The notes under the pieces: model-generated | What the model saw: only the letters and a program-made list of their open reading frames with translations | Database searches by the model: none | Told to the model about the DNA's origin: nothing | Shown here: positions 48,496 to 56,744 of the stretch, one piece after another | Position numbering within the stretch: position 1 is the stretch's first letter | Layout of the letters: every line of letters begins with the position of its first letter | Made by a program: the position numbers and the translations under genes | Assembly: GCF_000007345.1 (NCBI RefSeq) | Contig: NC_003552.1 | Location: 4,278,001 to 4,342,000 of the forward strand | DNA: 64,000 nt | Direction of reading: 5' to 3' | Source of the DNA: Methanosarcina acetivorans C2A | GTDB lineage: Archaea > Halobacteriota > Methanosarcinia > Methanosarcinales > Methanosarcinaceae

Positions 48496-49782
48496 ATGGG
48501 AAAAGGAAACATTGCAATAGATAAATCAATGATAAAAACGATAGTTGACGGCAAAATAATAATTCCTTTGCCAAAAGTTTTGGTTGAAAATCGATACTAT
48601 CCTATGTTCTCTATATTCTCCCCTACTCAGTGTGATAGTTGTGGAAGTAAATTACATGTTAACTCTCATCACACTCGTTTTATTATATCACGTTACGGCA
48701 CTATATCTCTCAATGTTACATACTGGCTTTGTCCCACTTGTAAGAAACATTATCATGATCGGGTTATTGGTGTTCAGGGTTCTGCAAATTACAGTTCTGA
48801 ATATTATGATACACAAATAAATGTCAGATACGATGGACGATGCAGTCTGCACAATTCTCGGCGAATTGGGGAAACATATACAGAAGGAGTAATAAATGTC
48901 TGTGGAAGAGCTCCTTGTCCCACTTCATTGTGGTTATATGAACAGAAACTAGCAAAACTTTCAAAGCAAGAACTTTTGAACCAAGGAGTTAGCTTTGAAG
49001 AAACATTGTATGTTGATGGGAATTGGATCAAGAATGGATGGAAAAAAAAGCTTGAAGAATTTATTGGAACGAAACTCACAAAGAAAGAATGGAAAAAAAT
49101 GCGATATAAATCTGTTTACGTTGTTGCTACCAAAGAGAAGGTCATTTTAGATTTTGAAGTAACTGAGAGGTTACCAACAATTGAGGCTCTGATGCCTCTT
49201 TTTATACGAATAAAGAACCGATTTCCTGAAGATAAAATCAAAAAGATTGTTTCTGATGAGGATAAAGCGATCATTGGAGCCGTAAAAATGGTCTTTCCTG
49301 AAGTGACTCATTCTTTTTGTGTGTTTCATCAATTAAAAAACGTTAGTAAGAGGTATTATGAGGAATTCAGTTCTGTTGAAGAGATTCCAGATAACGATAA
49401 GATTACCTACAATGAGATATCTCAATTGATACTTTCTGATACGGTTATCAGTGCTGTTGCGCATATTCAGAAGATACGAGAATTTAACTCTGATCTTGAA
49501 CTTTCTGAAGCGTCTCATAAAGCGATTTCTTATGCCGAAGAGATTTTCAGCAAGAATGTGAGCTTCTTGAAAAAAGGTTTTACACCTGAGACAGATAATA
49601 CAATGGAACAAATATTTTCTTTGATATGTGATATAGTAGACAAAGTAAGGTCATTCAAAACCGATAATGGACTAACTAATTTTTGTTACAATCTATTTAC
49701 TTTTTTCAACAAACGGTGTTTCAGCACTGGAAAATGGAAAGGTTTCTCACCTTTAATGAGAGCAAGATTCCAATATGGATAA
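48496..49782 (+). CDS. MULE-type DDE transposase
   Basis: 428 aa. N-terminal zinc-binding region (CDSCGSK near 50, CPTCKKHYHD near 78), then a DDE core with EETLYVDGNW near 170 and the MULE signature IVSDEDKAIIGAVKMVFPEVTHSFCVFHQLKNV near 250, and a C-terminal helical part (TDNTMEQIFSLICDIVDKVRSFKT). MULE-domain transposases of several IS families (IS256-like, ISH6) share this; the IS family is not certain. No clear terminal inverted repeats or target duplication were found nearby, so the element ends are unresolved. Unlike the other transposase copies in the window it is a full-length frame. Confidence 0.75.
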   Translation: MGKGNIAIDKSMIKTIVDGKIIIPLPKVLVENRYYPMFSIFSPTQCDSCGSKLHVNSHHTRFIISRYGTISLNVTYWLCPTCKKHYHDRVIGVQGSANYSSEYYDTQINVRYDGRCSLHNSRRIGETYTEGVINVCGRAPCPTSLWLYEQKLAKLSKQELLNQGVSFEETLYVDGNWIKNGWKKKLEEFIGTKLTKKEWKKMRYKSVYVVATKEKVILDFEVTERLPTIEALMPLFIRIKNRFPEDKIKKIVSDEDKAIIGAVKMVFPEVTHSFCVFHQLKNVSKRYYEEFSSVEEIPDNDKITYNEISQLILSDTVISAVAHIQKIREFNSDLELSEASHKAISYAEEIFSKNVSFLKKGFTPETDNTMEQIFSLICDIVDKVRSFKTDNGLTNFCYNLFTFFNKRCFSTGKWKGFSPLMRARFQYG

Positions 49783-50284
49783 TGCTAGAATTGGAGAATA
49801 ATTAGTTCTTAAACTTGATGGCTTATAGCTGTAGCTGTCGGAAATTCCCACAAAAATAGTTCCACAATTTGGAAAATTTTGGTGGATGCTTGTGTGAATG
49901 AATCAACATTTTTAAATGAGTGAATTGATTTGCTCAAATTGGGATAAAATTTTGTGGTTGTCTTGAGATTGAAGAAAAACCAGAAAAAATTAAAAAGACT
50001 CAAAACTATCGAAGTTTGCATCTTCATCCTTGCAGGTGCCGCACTTATAGGGTATACCATCACCATCCTTTTAGGGGCTCAGAAAAGTATTTTTCGAGAC
50101 ATGTGGGCAAGGTTCTTTCAGCCTTACATGCCCCTAAGACCGAGGGAGCTCTGACTTTTCCCATTTGTTTTCTTAAAACAGTTTATATGAGCGCGTCAGA
50201 AGCTCTTTAATCAAAAAATTTAACATTTCTAAAGTGATTGTATCTTCATTTGGTTTATTTTCCAAATTTAAAGGTGAGTTCCTG
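49783..50284. other. Intergenic, no clear gene
   Basis: A short frame at 49954-50154 has one hydrophobic segment (FILAGAALIGYTITILLG) but no ribosome-binding site and no recognised homology; treated as remnant or spurious. Confidence 0.4.
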
Positions 50285-51073
50285 ATGGAACAGCGATACT
50301 TGAGATATTACAATGGTCGATATGAAGCGGACATTGATATCACTGTAGAAGAATGGAAATCAATGCTTCAAAATGAGAAAATTTTCTATAAAGAAGCTTT
50401 AGATATGGTTTTGAAATGGTATAACGAAATCGACCATCAAGCAACATCAAAAGCAATAATGGTAAAGTATTCTCCTGAGTTGAAAGGCACTCCGTATAAT
50501 GGAATTGTTGTTGGTTTAACTAACCGAATTCTAAAATATCTAAATCGGTTTGAAGTAATAGGTACTGAAGGCAATAAATCAAGATTCATCGTGCCGTTTG
50601 AAGGGTGGCATGAAGACTACAATCCGTCTAAACATTTTGTTTGGAAGTTGAGAGATGAATTAGTCCAAGCCTTAGAAGAGCTCGGTAAGGTAGATTATCA
50701 AACTTTTCCATCTGAAAAGGATGAGCTTACAAGTTCCATTGTAGAAAGTACGCCTGAAGGTAAAAAGATACTATGTTATACTACTCGATATGAACGAAAC
50801 GCACAAAATAGACGTAATGCTATTGCAATACATGGTACTGTATGCCAGGGATGCGGTTTTGATTTTGAAAAGACATATGGTGAAATCGGGAGAGATTATA
50901 TTGAAGTTCATCATGTAAAACCTCTCTGTGAAGAAGAAGGTTCTGTTCCAATAAATGCGGAAACAGATTTAATATGTGTTTGTGCTAATTGTCATCGTAT
51001 GATTCACAGAAGAAAAGATTCGGTCCTTTCTCTAAAAGAATTGCAAGAATTACTGTTAGCAAACAAAAGTTGA
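50285..51073 (+). CDS. HNH endonuclease, McrA-like
   Basis: 262 aa from ATG 50285 (AAAGGTGAG ribosome-binding site 50269-50277; the longer frame at 50234 is not supported). C-terminal HNH/McrA-type zinc-ribbon nuclease: CQGCGFDFEKTYGEIGRDYIEVHHVKPL near 198, then VCANCHRMIHRRK near 238. The N-terminal 150 residues are helical with no recognised domain (EEWKSMLQ... EVIGTEGNKSRFIVPFEGWHEDY). McrA-type HNH proteins are usually type IV, modification-dependent restriction enzymes. It lies within the defence-like island, alone on its strand. Confidence 0.85.
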   Translation: MEQRYLRYYNGRYEADIDITVEEWKSMLQNEKIFYKEALDMVLKWYNEIDHQATSKAIMVKYSPELKGTPYNGIVVGLTNRILKYLNRFEVIGTEGNKSRFIVPFEGWHEDYNPSKHFVWKLRDELVQALEELGKVDYQTFPSEKDELTSSIVESTPEGKKILCYTTRYERNAQNRRNAIAIHGTVCQGCGFDFEKTYGEIGRDYIEVHHVKPLCEEEGSVPINAETDLICVCANCHRMIHRRKDSVLSLKELQELLLANKS

Positions 51074-51094
51074 ATATTTTTTCATCCTTTCAGG

Positions 51095-51535
51095 CCGAAC
51101 CTGTCTCGTCTGCAACGCAAAAAGAACAGAAAAACTCATATCTTGACCTGGGGGACCTTATTAAAATTCACAGATAAGTATAAGCGCCTCCGCCAGCCTG
51201 TCTGGCGGCCCTTCACAAAAAGCAGAAAAAGAAGCAGAAATTAAAGAGAAATAAGACCAAAATTTATGCCTTTTGACCTACTGTTCTTTTTTTCACACAC
51301 AAACGTCTCAGAAGCTTTTAATTGCTGGCATGTTGTTTTTATTCTTATTTACGTGCTCTTTTTCTTCGTTTTGTCTTTTTGGGACAGACCGCTCTCCTGC
51401 GTCGAGCGGGACAAGAACGACAGAATATAGTGAGTATGGTTGTACAAATCAGAATACCCTGAATTTTAGTCCGCTTGAGCGCAGCGAAACAGACCGCGTA
51501 CTCCAGAGGCGCAATTCGGGCGGGACAACCTTTTT
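51095..51535 (+). repeat. Long inverted repeat, left arm, flanking the TPR gene
   Basis: Matches the reverse complement of 52900-53405, including GCGCCTCCGCCAGCCTGTCT, CTCTCCTGCGTCGAGCGG and CTTGAGCG.AGCGAAACAGAC blocks. Shorter copies occur near 32190-32420 and 59600-59690. Confidence 0.75.
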
Positions 51536-51655
51536 GAAATTTTTTCCCTGATTCCGAGTTATATAATAAAATATTTATCGGCTGAAAACAGTGGATAAAT
51601 AAGTAGGACGCTGAAGCTTTTTCTCTGGAAATTATTTTTAAGGGATTTGATTTTT

Positions 51656-52816
51656 ATGAACCTGGATCTGATCAATAAACTTGTTTTTGATGTTGTGGAA
51701 TCGGTGAGGAAAAACAATGATGAACCCGGCGCAGCGCTTGAGTTTACAGTCCAGTTTTCAAGGAAAAACGGAATTTCTCCGGACTTTCTCCTGAACATCG
51801 CAAAGATATGCGACTCAAAGGGAATGTTCAGGGAAGAATACGTATTCATGAAAGCCTGCGCTCTTCTGGGAGAAGGGGAACAGCAAATCGAAGCTTATTT
51901 CCTTTCGGGAGTTCTTGCTTATTTTATGGGGAGGAAGGAAGCTGCTCTTCAGGAATTCGATGAGGCCCTGAAGCTTGATCCCGGACATGTCAACTCCCTC
52001 TGCAACCAGGGAATTGTCCTTGCCGAGCTTGGGAGGAAAGTTGAAGCAGAAAACCGGTATGGACGGGCTCTTGAACTTGATCCGGAGCATGTCAGCACCC
52101 ACTGCAACTATGGGAACCTCTTTTTTGAGCTTGGGAAACTGCAGGAAGCGGAACTCGAGTTCAGGACAGTCCTCGAACTGGATCCCGGAAATGCAAATAA
52201 CCGCTGCAACTACGCTAACCTCCTTGTCGAACTTGGGCGGAAAGAGGAGGCCGAAGAAAATTTCAGATTGGTGCTCGAACAGGTGCCGGAGCACGTGTCA
52301 GCCAACTATAATTATGCCAATTTCCTTAAGGAAGAAGGAAAGTTTGAGGAAGCTGAAGTTCATTATAAGAAAGTTTTGAATGTAAGCCCTGGTCATATAA
52401 GTACTCTCTGCAACTACGGGAACTTGCTCTCGGAATCCGGCCGGCCTGAGGAGGCGGCAATGCATTACAAGCTTATCCTCAGGCTGAAACCCGGAGATGC
52501 GGATACGAGGGCTAATTACGGGCAGCTCCTTTTTGAGCTAGGGCGGTATCACGAAGCTGAAATCCAGTACAAAAAGACTCTTGAAATAGACCCTCACCAT
52601 GTCCCTACGCTCTGCAAGTACGGCAATCTGTTGAAACGGCTGGGGAGGTTCAGGCAGGCTGAAGTCATGTACCGTGAAGCCCTGGAACTGGATCCCGAAG
52701 ACGTTAATACCCACTACAATTACAGCCTGTTCCTTCTCAAGCTTGAGCGCTTTGACGAAGCGAAGGAACAATATATTAAAGCCATGTCCTCGGATTCTTC
52801 ACTTATCTTTTTTTAA
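51656..52816 (+). CDS. TPR-repeat protein
   Basis: 386 aa from ATG 51656, preceded by AAGGGA at 51640-51645. The N-terminal ~75 residues are helical; from about residue 85 there are about nine tetratricopeptide repeats, each with LxLDPGHVxxLCNYGNLLxELGRxEEAExxYxxxLxL. Such superhelices bind partner peptides in scaffolding. No partner is evident. The gene lies alone between the two arms of a long inverted repeat (51095-51535 and 52900-53405), so it looks like a cassette. Confidence 0.9.
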   Translation: MNLDLINKLVFDVVESVRKNNDEPGAALEFTVQFSRKNGISPDFLLNIAKICDSKGMFREEYVFMKACALLGEGEQQIEAYFLSGVLAYFMGRKEAALQEFDEALKLDPGHVNSLCNQGIVLAELGRKVEAENRYGRALELDPEHVSTHCNYGNLFFELGKLQEAELEFRTVLELDPGNANNRCNYANLLVELGRKEEAEENFRLVLEQVPEHVSANYNYANFLKEEGKFEEAEVHYKKVLNVSPGHISTLCNYGNLLSESGRPEEAAMHYKLILRLKPGDADTRANYGQLLFELGRYHEAEIQYKKTLEIDPHHVPTLCKYGNLLKRLGRFRQAEVMYREALELDPEDVNTHYNYSLFLLKLERFDEAKEQYIKAMSSDSSLIFF

Positions 52817-52899
52817 TCCCGGAGCTTCCGTGAATTTTCTTTTTGAACTCTTTCTTTGAATTATTTTCTGGGTTATATTCGTATTTGTTCAGCCCGAAT

Positions 52900-53405
52900 T
52901 GCGCCTCGGGAGTACGCTGTCTGTTTCGGCAGAGTTGCGGCTCTGCAGTGCGCTGTCTGTTTCGGCAGAGTTGCGGCTCTGCAGTGCGCTGTCTGTTTCG
53001 CTCCGCTCAAGCAGACTACTTTATAGTAGAGTCGGGAGCTACGCTCAAGGACTAATTGCTATATATCTCACCTGTACAACCTTATTCGCTGTACTGAGTC
53101 GTTTTTGTTCCGCTCGACGCAGGAGAGCGGTCTTGCCCAAGATGACAAAAAAGAAGAAAAAAAGAAGAAAAAAGCCAGCAATTGAAAGTGAAATAAGAAA
53201 TCATGGGGGTTTAATGCCAATATCTACTGTTTTTTGTTGCTTTTTTGAGTCTGGATTTGTTTTTTTGCTTTTTCCACTTTTTGTGAAGGGCCGCCAGACA
53301 GGCTGACAGGGGCGCTTATACTTATCTGTGAATTTTAATGAGGGCTCCGGGGCAAGATATGAATTGTCTGTTCCTTTTTTGAGTCGCAGACAAGACAAGT
53401 TCAGT
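52900..53405 (-). repeat. Long inverted repeat, right arm, flanking the TPR gene
   Basis: Reverse-complement counterpart of 51095-51535 with internal divergence. Contains the 36-bp tandem unit at 52915-53000. Confidence 0.75.
52915..53000. repeat. 36-bp tandem repeat (about 2.4 copies)
   Basis: CGCTGTCTGTTTCGGCAGAG followed by TTGCGGCTCTGCAGTG, repeated exactly at 52915 and 52951, with a partial third at 52987. The unit includes a hairpin GCAGAGTTGCGGCTCTGC. Confidence 0.85.
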
Positions 53406-53550
53406 TCTGCGAGGGTAAATCAATAAAACAAAAGATCTCGGTTTCGGAGATCAGGATAATATCAACCGGTTAATACGGGACCGCCAAAAAATAAGAAAAT
53501 GAAAAAACGCTGTTGGAAAGCAGGAGTATAAGGATAAGGGGTTTAGCCCC

Positions 53551-54102
53551 TCAACATTTACTCGTAACAAAGACCATGGCAGCAACAACGGTGGTCCACT
53601 TTCCGTTCTTGTCGCCTGCTGCAGTCTGGCAGATATGAAACGTATCAAAAATGTGTCCGCTTGCCTTATACACCTGTTCGCGCTCATGCCAGGCCATTTC
53701 CGCATTGAACTCAATCCCGAGAGTTGTTGCGAGCATAGTTGCAGCCAGGTCTTCAGCGTATTCTCCGGCAATTATTTCTTCTTCTCCGAATGAGTGGTGT
53801 TCGGAAATATAGCCGTAGTTATCCTCATTTACAGGTACAGCAGTTCCTATGGCTGATGCCATCAGGCGGTGTGGCTCATTAGTGTCGTTTCTTGCGAGAA
53901 CACAGTGAACAATGGCGCCTGGCTTCAATTCGGAGAGACCTTCTTCTCTGGTTACGAGTTTGCAGTTGGGGGGCAGAATACTTGATACGCTCACAAGGTT
54001 GTATTTCTCTATTTTTGCATCTCTCAGTGCAAGTTCAAAGGATGCTAATCTGTCCTTATGGACCCCGGTACCTTTTGTCAAAAATGCTTTTCTTGGGATC
54101 AT
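53551..54102 (-). CDS. pdaD: Pyruvoyl-dependent arginine decarboxylase
   Basis: 183 aa. Sequence matches the family that forms a pyruvoyl cofactor by self-cleavage at a Ser-Ser bond, here VSVSSILPPN near residue 40. Also AIVHCVLARND and the FGEEEIIAGEYAEDLAATMLA helix. It converts arginine to agmatine, the first step of archaeal polyamine synthesis. Length is close to that of other archaeal homologues. A strong terminator-like region follows. The upstream region to 54322 holds a 20-bp tandem duplication. Confidence 0.93.
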   Translation of the reverse strand: MIPRKAFLTKGTGVHKDRLASFELALRDAKIEKYNLVSVSSILPPNCKLVTREEGLSELKPGAIVHCVLARNDTNEPHRLMASAIGTAVPVNEDNYGYISEHHSFGEEEIIAGEYAEDLAATMLATTLGIEFNAEMAWHEREQVYKASGHIFDTFHICQTAAGDKNGKWTTVVAAMVFVTSKC

Positions 54103-54257
54103 ATTAACTCCTTTAAGTTTCTGTGCTTCATACGTCTGCTAAGCGATTTTCCATTCTCTGGGCAACCAATACACAAATGAATAATTTTCAATAATTTAAA
54201 ACTTTTCTACAGTATCGAGTGAAATTCTCGAACCAACTCCGGACTTAGTTAACAATA

Positions 54258-54297
54258 TTTCATGATCCAAATGTACATTTCATGATCCAAATGTACA
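54258..54297. repeat. 20-bp tandem duplication
   Basis: TTTCATGATCCAAATGTACA occurs twice in a row between the pdaD start and the end of the hydantoinase-like gene; probably a recent slippage event. Confidence 0.9.
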
Positions 54298-54322
54298 GGG
54301 AAGTTATGAACTTTACCCTTTT

Positions 54323-56374
54323 TCACTCCCAATTTTCAGCCAGGGAAGTCTCTACTGGAGAGTTACAGTCTAGCGATTCTGTCTGTCCCCTATTTTCCTC
54401 CGGACTGTTGGAAAATTCTTTATTCCCGGAAACTGCTTTCTCGTACACGTCCGAGTTTGAAATCCCTTCGAAGATAAACCTGGTCTCAAGAGGGATATCG
54501 CCCGTATGAACTTTTATATCCTTTCTTTCCACATTGATCGTAACCTGATCCGGAGAAAGCCCTGACTCGGCCATGTAATTAAGGATGAGCTCTCTTCCGA
54601 AGCTCTCTGCAAACTCGAGCGCTTCACTCCTGAGTATAAAATGCCGCCTCCCTGTAGGAGTATAAACAAAAACCCCTTTTGTCTTCAGGTCATACTTTGA
54701 TTCACTGTAAATTGTACGAACTGTGATTTCAACGCGTTTCGTCCCTTTTCCTACAAGGGCTCCCACTGCATTTCCTACACTGGAATATTCAGGGACAAGT
54801 ATCTCAGCATCGATCAGTCTTTTCAGGTCATCCACATATGCTCTGACAGGGCCTCCCAGAAGGATTACCGGAATATCTACTTTAAAGCGGGAGAAAAAGC
54901 TGCCTTCAAGCATTTTTTCAATTTCGTTTCTGTCAACCCCTTCCATGAGGAAGGCGAGAAGGTCTTTTGCCATGTTCCGGGCAAAAAGCTGCTTCACGTT
55001 TAAACAGAATTCCTGTCTATCGGTCCCGAGGAAGTTTGCAAGCAACGTAGCCCCTATTTCCGAGGCTTCGGAATCCCACTCATTGTATTCTCCCAGGACG
55101 TGCAGGGCATCGGTCGGGGTAAAGCCGATAACCTGGACAAGCCTTCTCTGGATCAGGGAGTCCATTACTTTTTTTGAGGGGAGGACATTTCTGTCCCAGT
55201 AGACGTCTTTAAGGGAGAGCGGTTCGTTTCGTATATGGGCAAGGAGCTCCTCTTCTTCTTTGCTCAGGTTTGAAGCCTTCTGTTTTGTCCTCACAAAGAA
55301 TTTTGTGGCCTGGATATGCTCGTTTAGCTTTAGTCGGTCCGGAATCCAGCGTTTTTTCAGGGTATTCATAAATGACGGATAGAGGACAGCGGCCCTGCAG
55401 AGCGGAATCACCCGGCGGGGTCCTATGTTTGTCCTGCTGCCCTGGACCCAGATATGGCTGTCTCCGCCTATTGCCGAGGTCTCCATCCTGAGCGCCCTTA
55501 CCTTTGTCTGCCAGCCCCCCACAACAGCTCCGTTTTCACTGAGGTAAGGCAGCCCTTTGTGGATAAGCGAGACATCCGTGCTTGTCCCCCCAACATCGAT
55601 AACAGTACACGTCTCCTGGCCTGAGAGATAGGACGCTCCTAAAAGGCTTGCAGCAGGGCCCGAAAAGACCGATTCTATGGGCTTTTTCATGGCTTCCTGC
55701 ATGCTTACGACCGACCCGTCGCAGCGGAGCATCGCAATTCTGGATTCAAGCCCTCTCCTTTCGATTTCGTTTACAACGGTCTTCAGGAACCCTTCTGCTA
55801 CCGGCAGGAGCTGGGCGTTTAAGTAAGCCGTAACCCCCCTTTCATAGGCTCCCAGAGACTGGGCAAGTTCATGCCCGCAAACTACAGGAAGCCCGGTGAG
55901 TTCCTGGATAAGGGCTTTTACGCGCAGTTCATGTTCGGGGTTGCGGACACTGAAATATGAGGAGACTGCAAAAGCCGAGACCCTGTCTTTCAGCCTCAGT
56001 ACAAAGTTTTCGACTGCGGAAAGGTCGAGGGATTCAACCTCCTCTCCGCGGCTGTCGTGTCCTCCCCGAACCATTATGCAGTTTGCGACCTCCGAGTCCG
56101 CAGGGATTTCATAGTCTCCTACAAGAATAAGTCCAACCGGATATCCTGTCTTTTCCAGGATAGTATTGGTTGCAAGAGTTGTGGAAACCGAAACCATAGT
56201 CACAAGTTTCAGCTTTTCCGGGTCAAGCCCGTCAATAGAGTTCGTTATTCCTTCAAGAAGGTCGGGATATGTTGTTAGTGCCTTATTTGAACATGTAACT
56301 TTTCCATCCGAGTTCCTGATCAATATGGAATCGGTATATGTCCCTCCGGCATCGATTCCCAGACTGTATGCCAT
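54323..56374 (-). CDS. Hydantoinase/oxoprolinase (HyuA-type) family protein, copy 1
   Basis: 683 aa. N-terminal ASKHA-fold start SLGIDAGGTYTDSILIRNSDGKV with the DAGGTYTD phosphate-binding loop, SVSTTLATNTILE, a second motif TVIDVGGTSTDVSLI near 275 and the GGP loop near 510. This is the HyuA/N-methylhydantoinase A, 5-oxoprolinase alpha-like family, ATP-dependent cyclic-amide hydrolases, and also related to acetone carboxylase subunits. No HyuB partner is seen. The last 25 residues diverge from the paralogue at 56745 and run over a low-complexity tail. A 7-bp hairpin GATCACC/GGTGATC lies at 56406-56434, just upstream of the start. Confidence 0.85.
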   Translation of the reverse strand: MAYSLGIDAGGTYTDSILIRNSDGKVTCSNKALTTYPDLLEGITNSIDGLDPEKLKLVTMVSVSTTLATNTILEKTGYPVGLILVGDYEIPADSEVANCIMVRGGHDSRGEEVESLDLSAVENFVLRLKDRVSAFAVSSYFSVRNPEHELRVKALIQELTGLPVVCGHELAQSLGAYERGVTAYLNAQLLPVAEGFLKTVVNEIERRGLESRIAMLRCDGSVVSMQEAMKKPIESVFSGPAASLLGASYLSGQETCTVIDVGGTSTDVSLIHKGLPYLSENGAVVGGWQTKVRALRMETSAIGGDSHIWVQGSRTNIGPRRVIPLCRAAVLYPSFMNTLKKRWIPDRLKLNEHIQATKFFVRTKQKASNLSKEEEELLAHIRNEPLSLKDVYWDRNVLPSKKVMDSLIQRRLVQVIGFTPTDALHVLGEYNEWDSEASEIGATLLANFLGTDRQEFCLNVKQLFARNMAKDLLAFLMEGVDRNEIEKMLEGSFFSRFKVDIPVILLGGPVRAYVDDLKRLIDAEILVPEYSSVGNAVGALVGKGTKRVEITVRTIYSESKYDLKTKGVFVYTPTGRRHFILRSEALEFAESFGRELILNYMAESGLSPDQVTINVERKDIKVHTGDIPLETRFIFEGISNSDVYEKAVSGNKEFSNSPEENRGQTESLDCNSPVETSLAENWE

Positions 56375-56744
56375 TTTTTTTACTCCTTATGCATTTTTTA
56401 TTTCGGATCACCCGTAAGGTGCCATTAGGTGATCTCGTTTATGCTTTTAACTCTAAAATCGTTCGTAAGCCATTTTCTTTCAAATTTTCTTTCAATTTTT
56501 TCCAATTTCCGTGAAGTCAATTTCCATTAAATCCGTTTTTTAAATTCTGAGATCCGGAATTCTGGAGCAAGCGGATTGTTAAAGAACAAATTTAGAGCTA
56601 AAAGCAAACCCTGGGCTTAAGAACAATTTCAGTTCAAAGCTTCTATCTGGCTTACTTTCAGTCTTTACCTTTGAACCTCTATAATCCGAGTTGCAATATC
56701 TGCATTATTGAGGGAAAATATAAATGTTCCGGATGTCCCGGAAC

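Noticed and set aside
52843-53306. Frames with SVSAELRLCSAL repeats
   Set aside because: They are translations of the 36-bp non-coding tandem repeat and inverted-repeat arm.
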